7,136 bases of DNA from Cyanobacteriota bacterium (lineage in GTDB: Bacteria; Cyanobacteriota; Cyanobacteriia; Phormidesmidales; Phormidesmidaceae). The position numbers and the translations under genes are program-made. Shown in pieces: positions 4,697 to 7,136 of the stretch. A model generated the notes under the pieces. It saw only the letters and a program-made list of their open reading frames with translations. It did no database searches and was not told the DNA's origin. The stretch spans positions 1 to 7,136 of the forward strand of contig JAIXUR010000330.1 of NCBI GenBank assembly GCA_027483425.1, written 5' to 3'. How positions within the stretch are numbered: the first letter of the stretch is position 1; every line of letters starts with the position of its first letter.

Positions 4697-5032
4697 CTAA
4701 ACCCGCAGGCCAAAGTAGGTGAGCACGAGGTCTTCGAGGCCAGTATTGGCCACCTCGTGGTGCTCGCCGGGTTCAACCGCGATACAGGTGCCAGGGGTGA
4801 GCGGGTAGGGTTGGCCATTGAGGGTCATAGTGCCCTGGCCCGATGCCACAAAAAATACCTCGGCCATGTCGGGATGGCTGTGGCCGGGGGCCACCTGACC
4901 AGGGGCAAAGTGGGCCTGGGAAAAGTTGGTCAGGTGAGGCAGGTCGTGGGATCGCAGCAGCACCCGTTTTTTGATCGCAGGGTTGTGGGAGACCGGCTCT
5001 TCGGGCACCTGGTCGAGACCGGTGATCTTCAT
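4697..5032 (-). CDS. Small single-domain cupin protein
   Basis: The 111-aa product is one cupin_2 beta-barrel. Motif 1 is complete: Gly45-X5-His51-X-His53-X4-Glu58-X6-Gly65 (in GHSHPDMAEVFF). Motif 2 is EPGEHHEVAN, giving His92 and Asn96, so all four usual metal ligands (His51, His53, Glu58, His92) are present. It is therefore probably a metal-binding cytoplasmic protein, either a small enzyme or a sugar/metabolite-binding cupin; the reaction cannot be told from sequence. The ATG at 5032 is preferred over one at 5071 because the product then begins MKITGLDQVPE, as in related cyanobacterial cupins. The ribosome site is weak for both. It lies downstream of aroC on the same strand, separated by 14-bp tandem repeats, and may be read from the aroC transcript. 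Confidence 0.88.
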   Translation of the reverse strand: MKITGLDQVPEEPVSHNPAIKKRVLLRSHDLPHLTNFSQAHFAPGQVAPGHSHPDMAEVFFVASGQGTMTLNGQPYPLTPGTCIAVEPGEHHEVANTGLEDLVLTYFGLRV

Positions 5033-5060
5033 AGGACTAACCTGCCGGAGGTGAACATAT

Positions 5061-5116
5061 TCTGGGCTCAACGGTCTGGGCTCAATGGTCTGGACTTAAC
5101 GGTCTGGGCTCAACGG
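5061..5116. repeat. Four tandem copies of a 14-bp repeat
   Basis: Consensus TCTGGGCTCAACGG. Copies are 5061-5074 (exact), 5075-5088 (one change), 5089-5102 (two changes) and 5103-5116 (exact), with no spacer. The array fills most of the gap between the aroC stop (5120) and the cupin start (5032), so it lies in the cupin leader. Confidence 0.9.
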
Positions 5117-5119
5117 GCG

Positions 5120-6208
5120 CTAAAACAGCGAGCACTGGCCTTGGTGGCGCAGCAGGTGATCACACAGCACCAGGGCCACCATGGCTTCGACCATGGGTAC
5201 AGCGCGGGGCAGCACGCAGGGGTCATGACGGCCTCGGGCCTCTAGCACGGTAGCTTCACCGGTTTTGGTCACGGTATTTTGGGCTTTGCGAATGGTGGCG
5301 GTGGGCTTAAAGGCCACCCGAATGATGATGTTTTCGCCGTTGGAGATGCCCCCCTGGGTGCCGCCAGAACGGTTAGTGCGGGTGCGCAGGGTACCGGCCT
5401 CGTCGGTATAAAACTCGTCGTTGTGCTGGCTGCCAGTGAGCAGAGTACCGGCAAACCCAGACCCCAGTTCAAAGCCTTTGCTGGCGGGCAAGGACATGAC
5501 TCCCTTGGCCAGGTCGGCCTCTAGCTTGTCAAATACCGGGCTCCCGAGGCCCATGGGGACGCCCCGGGCCACGCACTCGACGACGCCGCCAATGGAATCA
5601 CCCTGATCGCGGATGGCTTCGACCCGGTCGATCATTTGCTCGGCGGCGGCGGGGTCGGGGCAGCGCACAATGTTGCTTTCGACCTGCTCTAGGGTGACCG
5701 CATCGGGATCGACGGTTCCTTCGATATCTTGAATGCGCTTGACGTAGCCAATCACCTCAACCCCGGCCACTTGCCAGAGGATCTTTTTGGCGATCGCCCC
5801 CGCAGCTACCCGGCCAATAGTTTCTCGGGCCGACGATCGCCCGCCGCCCTGGTAGTTGCGCAGGCCGTATTTGGCATCGTAGGTGGCATCGGCATGGGAG
5901 GGCCGATAGGTGGTAACCATCTCGCTGTAGTCCTGGGGGCGGGTATTTTCGTTGCGCACCAGAATGGAGATGGGCGTACCTAGGGTTTGGCCTTCAAACA
6001 CGCCGGACAGAATTTCGCAGCGATCGCTCTCTTTGCGGGGAGTGGTAATTTTGCTCTGGCCAGGACGGCGGCGATCAAGCTCAGCCTGAATCTCTTCAGC
6101 GGTGATGGCTAGGCGCGGTGGACAGCCATCGATCACCACCCCCACCCCACCTCCGTGGGACTCACCAAAGGTGGTGATCCGAAACAAATGCCCAAAGGTG
6201 TTGCCCAT
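5120..6208 (-). CDS. aroC: Chorismate synthase
   Basis: Converts 5-enolpyruvylshikimate-3-phosphate to chorismate with reduced FMN, the last shared step to aromatic amino acids, folate and quinones. The 362-aa length matches the family. All three family signatures are visible: GESHGGGVGVVIDG (15-28), RSSARETIGRVAAGA (124-138) and RHDPCVLPRAVPMVEAM (327-343). The FMN/substrate block RTNRSGGTQGGISNGE lies at 277-292. The two invariant histidines are His18 (GESHG) and His105 (PSHAD). Start ATG at 6208 begins MGNTFGHLFRITTFGESHG, the standard N-terminus; the upstream TAGAGA is a weak ribosome site. The M23 peptidase gene is 66 bp upstream on the same strand, with a nested hairpin between them. 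The C-terminal tail (LLRHQGQCSLF) is unremarkable. Confidence 0.98.
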   Translation of the reverse strand: MGNTFGHLFRITTFGESHGGGVGVVIDGCPPRLAITAEEIQAELDRRRPGQSKITTPRKESDRCEILSGVFEGQTLGTPISILVRNENTRPQDYSEMVTTYRPSHADATYDAKYGLRNYQGGGRSSARETIGRVAAGAIAKKILWQVAGVEVIGYVKRIQDIEGTVDPDAVTLEQVESNIVRCPDPAAAEQMIDRVEAIRDQGDSIGGVVECVARGVPMGLGSPVFDKLEADLAKGVMSLPASKGFELGSGFAGTLLTGSQHNDEFYTDEAGTLRTRTNRSGGTQGGISNGENIIIRVAFKPTATIRKAQNTVTKTGEATVLEARGRHDPCVLPRAVPMVEAMVALVLCDHLLRHQGQCSLF

Positions 6209-6223
6209 AGATCTCTAAATGCC

Positions 6224-6273
6224 AGGATCGGTCATGCCAGTGTCGGCCAAGATTGGCCAGTTTTACCGATCCT
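6224..6273 (-). promoter_or_regulatory. Nested stem-loop filling the M23 peptidase-aroC gap
   Basis: Outer arms AGGATCGGT (6224-6232) and ACCGATCCT (6265-6273) pair perfectly over 9 bp. Within them GGCCAA (6245-6250) and TTGGCC (6253-6258) form a second hairpin. It begins 1 base after the M23 stop codon and ends 15 bases before the aroC start. No U-run follows on the minus strand, so it may be an mRNA stabiliser, processing site or translation-control structure rather than a terminator. Confidence 0.55.
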
Positions 6274-6274
6274 A

Positions 6275-7136
6275 CTATTTAGTTTCCGGAAGCTTCAAGT
6301 AATAGCGAGGATTCACCGCCCGCCCGTTGCGGTAGACACCGTAGTGCAGGTGGGGCCCAGAGGAGCGCCCGGTATTGCCCAGGTAGCCCAGGACATCGCC
6401 CCGTTCAACGCGATCGCCGATTTTGACCTCTAGCTCTGACAGGTGGGCGTAGAGAGTTTCATAGCCATAGCCGTGATCGATCTTGACGTGGTTGCCATAG
6501 CCACCGCTGTATTCGGCATTGACGACGACCCCCTGGGCGGTGGCCAAAATCGGCTTGCCCACCGGCCCAGCAAAATCGATCCCCTCGTGCATCTCGTAGC
6601 CTCGCCCACCAAAGGGGTTAGACCGGAGGCCAAACTCTGAGGAGATCGACGGATCTCCGGCCACGGGCTTGCCGCTGGGGAAGGCGGCGGTCTGTTCGGC
6701 TTCAGACTCAATGGTTTTATTGAGGGCAGGCTTGACCGCCCTGATCAGCACCGTCTGAAGCCCAGGCAGTTGGCGGCGTGCCTGCTCGAACATGACCTCG
6801 GCAGGGGCGGCCTGGGCCACGCCACCCCGAGGCGGAGTCTCAGAAACAGAGTCTGGGGGAAGATCGGTCTCAGGCAGCCCGGCTCGGTCTTTTAGAACCT
6901 CAATTTCAGCCCCAATCTCGTCTAGCTCTGTCAGCACCTCGCTGGCGGTTTCAGCCAAATTTTGGTTGCGCTGGGCTAGCTGCGTGTTCTGGTAAAGCAG
7001 CACGCCGATCCAGGAGATCGGGAGTCCCACCAGTACAGCGAGCCCGACCAGCAGCGGCAATGGCCGCAGGATCAGCATGATCGGGGACTTGCCGGTTGCC
7101 GTAATCAGGACGGTGTGGGGCTTGAGCTGGAGACGG
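6275..7136 (-). CDS. Membrane-anchored M23 (LytM-type) peptidase, 5' end outside window
   Basis: Zinc metallopeptidases of this family cut peptidoglycan cross-links or act as amidase activators. Numbering from the ATG at 7078 (267 aa): a membrane helix at about 7-30, a coiled coil at about 31-66 (NTQLAQRNQNLAETASEVL), a Pro/Ala-rich linker at 68-95, and the M23 domain at about 145-262. The zinc and catalytic residues are intact: His164 and Asp168 (HEGIDF), His212 (LYAHLS), and His243/His245 (GPHLHYG). It is therefore likely an active periplasmic enzyme rather than a degenerate activator. The frame stays open for 19 more codons to the window edge (RLQLKPHTVLITATGKSPI), and the ATG at 7078 has no ribosome site. 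The true start is thus probably beyond the edge, with a cytoplasmic N-terminal tail before the helix. aroC follows 66 bp downstream on the same strand. Confidence 0.92.
   Translation of the reverse strand, partial: RLQLKPHTVLITATGKSPIMLILRPLPLLVGLAVLVGLPISWIGVLLYQNTQLAQRNQNLAETASEVLTELDEIGAEIEVLKDRAGLPETDLPPDSVSETPPRGGVAQAAPAEVMFEQARRQLPGLQTVLIRAVKPALNKTIESEAEQTAAFPSGKPVAGDPSISSEFGLRSNPFGGRGYEMHEGIDFAGPVGKPILATAQGVVVNAEYSGGYGNHVKIDHGYGYETLYAHLSELEVKIGDRVERGDVLGYLGNTGRSSGPHLHYGVYRNGRAVNPRYYLKLPETK

Larger units (their letters stand above)
1626..6417. repeat. Six dispersed HIP1 octamers (GCGATCGC)
   Basis: Exact copies lie at 1626-1633, 1870-1877, 2760-2767, 5790-5797, 6020-6027 and 6410-6417. 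That is about one per 1.2 kb, far above chance for a given octamer, and is the known overrepresented palindrome of many cyanobacterial genomes. Near-copies (for example TCGATCGC near 4328 and ACGATCGC near 5834) also occur. Confidence 0.9.

Noticed and set aside
5033..5071. Cupin start at 5071, giving 124 aa
   Set aside because: The added 13 residues have no counterpart in the usual MKIT-type N-terminus, and the upstream ATG has no better ribosome site.

Overview
The window looks like chromosomal DNA from a cyanobacterium, probably a moderately GC-rich filamentous, Leptolyngbya/Nodosilinea-like lineage; that placement is inference. The signs are six full GCGATCGC (HIP1) octamers in 7.1 kb, serine acetyltransferase, bactofilin and M23 proteins of cyanobacterial character, a protein resembling the carotenoid-binding domain of orange carotenoid protein (OCP), and intergenic palindromic repeats of the GTAGGGGC type.

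Layout, left to right. The end of an unrecognised + strand gene (2-118) is followed by about 400 bp without a gene. That stretch holds a palindromic repeat element (201-312), a 29-bp direct repeat on either side of it, and a 130-bp element with 16-bp terminal inverted repeats and TAA target duplications (362-491). On the minus strand come cysE (521-1261) and, upstream of it, a secreted protein with a pre-peptidase C-terminal-like domain (1338-1823). A 203-bp divergent region with an operator-like inverted repeat leads rightward into a 51-aa two-helix membrane protein (2027-2182), which converges on a bactofilin gene (2207-2602, minus). A 459-bp divergent region separates bactofilin from a stand-alone helical carotenoid protein-like gene (3062-3505, plus). 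It contains a minus-strand promoter candidate, a strong leader hairpin and an 11-bp direct repeat. An ABC transporter ATPase (3595-4596, plus) follows. The right third is a minus-strand run: an M23 peptidase entering from beyond the window edge (6275-7136), aroC (5120-6208) and a small cupin (4697-5032). A nested hairpin lies between the first two and four 14-bp tandem repeats between the last two.

Functionally this is mostly core metabolism (cysteine and chorismate synthesis) plus envelope and cell-shape genes (bactofilin, M23 peptidase, secreted and membrane proteins) and a photoprotection-type protein. I see no complete defence, toxin or secretion system. The most interesting items are the OCP N-domain-like single-domain protein, the two mobile or repeat elements next to cysE, the long structured leader of bactofilin, and the tandem repeat between aroC and the cupin gene.
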